Part shown: piece by piece, positions 6,199 to 6,351 of the stretch
How positions within the stretch are numbered: position 1 is the first letter of the stretch
How the letters are laid out: each line of letters begins with the position of its first letter
Source of the DNA: Bacteroidetes bacterium UBA6661
GTDB lineage: Bacteria > Bacteroidota > Bacteroidia > AKYH767-A > OLB10
Assembly: GCA_002455375.1 (NCBI GenBank)
Contig: DKKR01000062.1
Span: 4,904-11,254, forward strand
Direction: 5' to 3'
DNA length: 6,351 bases
Translations under genes and position numbers: made by a program
Notes under the pieces: generated by a model
The model's database searches: none
Seen by the model: the letters and a program-made list of their open reading frames with translations, nothing else
What the model was told of the DNA's origin: nothing

Positions 6199-6351
6199 TA
6201 CATGAATCGCCTTTGCAGCAAATCTACAAACTGTTTGCAGGCATCACTATTCTTATCTATCTGATTTCCTGAAGTTATTTCAGAGTCGAAGTACATGTAG
6301 GCTTCGGCAAAATTTGCTGAGGAGTTCAACTTATCAATTGCTGATTGATAT
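6198..6351 (-). CDS. C-terminal end of an unidentified gene (partial)
   Basis: Fifty codons remain open from the window edge to the TAA at 6200-6198. The fragment has the composition of a real soluble protein: acidic and polar, with segments such as NFAEAYMYFDSEI, KNSDACKQFVDLLQRRFM at the C-terminus, and a likely amphipathic final helix. The stop codon overlaps the start of the M28 peptidase by one base, a typical operon junction, which supports it being genuine coding sequence. I recognise no family. The rest of the gene lies beyond 6351. Confidence 0.65.
   Translation of the reverse strand, partial: YQSAIDKLNSSANFAEAYMYFDSEITSGNQIDKNSDACKQFVDLLQRRFM

Noticed and set aside
1..6351. A novel defence, mobile or CRISPR-type system
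   Set aside because: No transposase, integrase, spaced repeats, toxin-antitoxin pair or nuclease-sensor combination was seen; the only nuclease is a recognised repair-type family and the other genes are metabolic or envelope enzymes.

Overview
The window looks like chromosomal DNA from a low-GC member of the Bacteroidota (Bacteroidetes), perhaps of the Chitinophagales/Sphingobacteriia side. The evidence is the protein families (a ligase-associated beta-CASP exonuclease, a Bacteroidota-type LipB and a small Bacteroidota-type hypothetical protein), the lack of clear Shine-Dalgarno sequences, and promoter boxes of the Bacteroidota TAnnTTTG type. One of these boxes, upstream of lipB, is an exact match. 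The taxonomy is inferred from these features, not from a database match.

Layout from left to right. At 1-30 (+) is the last 30 bases of a gene with a Gly-rich C-terminus ending in Trp. At 56-1429 (-), converging on it, is a multi-pass GT-C-type membrane glycosyltransferase. A short divergent control region at about 1430-1530 holds two back-to-back promoter candidates. At 1531-2517 (+) is a metallo-beta-lactamase/beta-CASP exonuclease of the DNA-ligase-associated type, here without its usual ligase and helicase partners. It converges on a minus-strand block that fills the rest of the window. In transcription order that block is: the end of an unidentified gene (6351-6198), an exported M28 zinc peptidase (6198-4945), lipB (4879-4142), a membrane-anchored or periplasmic SxxK serine hydrolase (4145-3012), and a 133-aa conserved hypothetical protein (2966-2565).

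Within the minus-strand block, spacing suggests coupling. The unidentified gene and the peptidase overlap by one base (TAATG). lipB and the serine hydrolase overlap by four bases (ATGA). lipB also appears to have its own promoter in the 65-bp gap behind the peptidase, so the block probably comprises two nested transcription units. The genes do not form an obvious pathway: LipB makes octanoylated carrier proteins in the cytoplasm, while the peptidase and serine hydrolase act outside the inner membrane. I see no tRNA, rRNA, CRISPR array, insertion sequence, phage gene or defence system. No stretch longer than about 100 bases lacks a gene. This is mostly an ordinary housekeeping/accessory region; the points worth checking are the orphan exonuclease, its divergent promoter region with a dyad near the expected start site, the odd lipB coupling, and the uncharacterised 133-aa protein.
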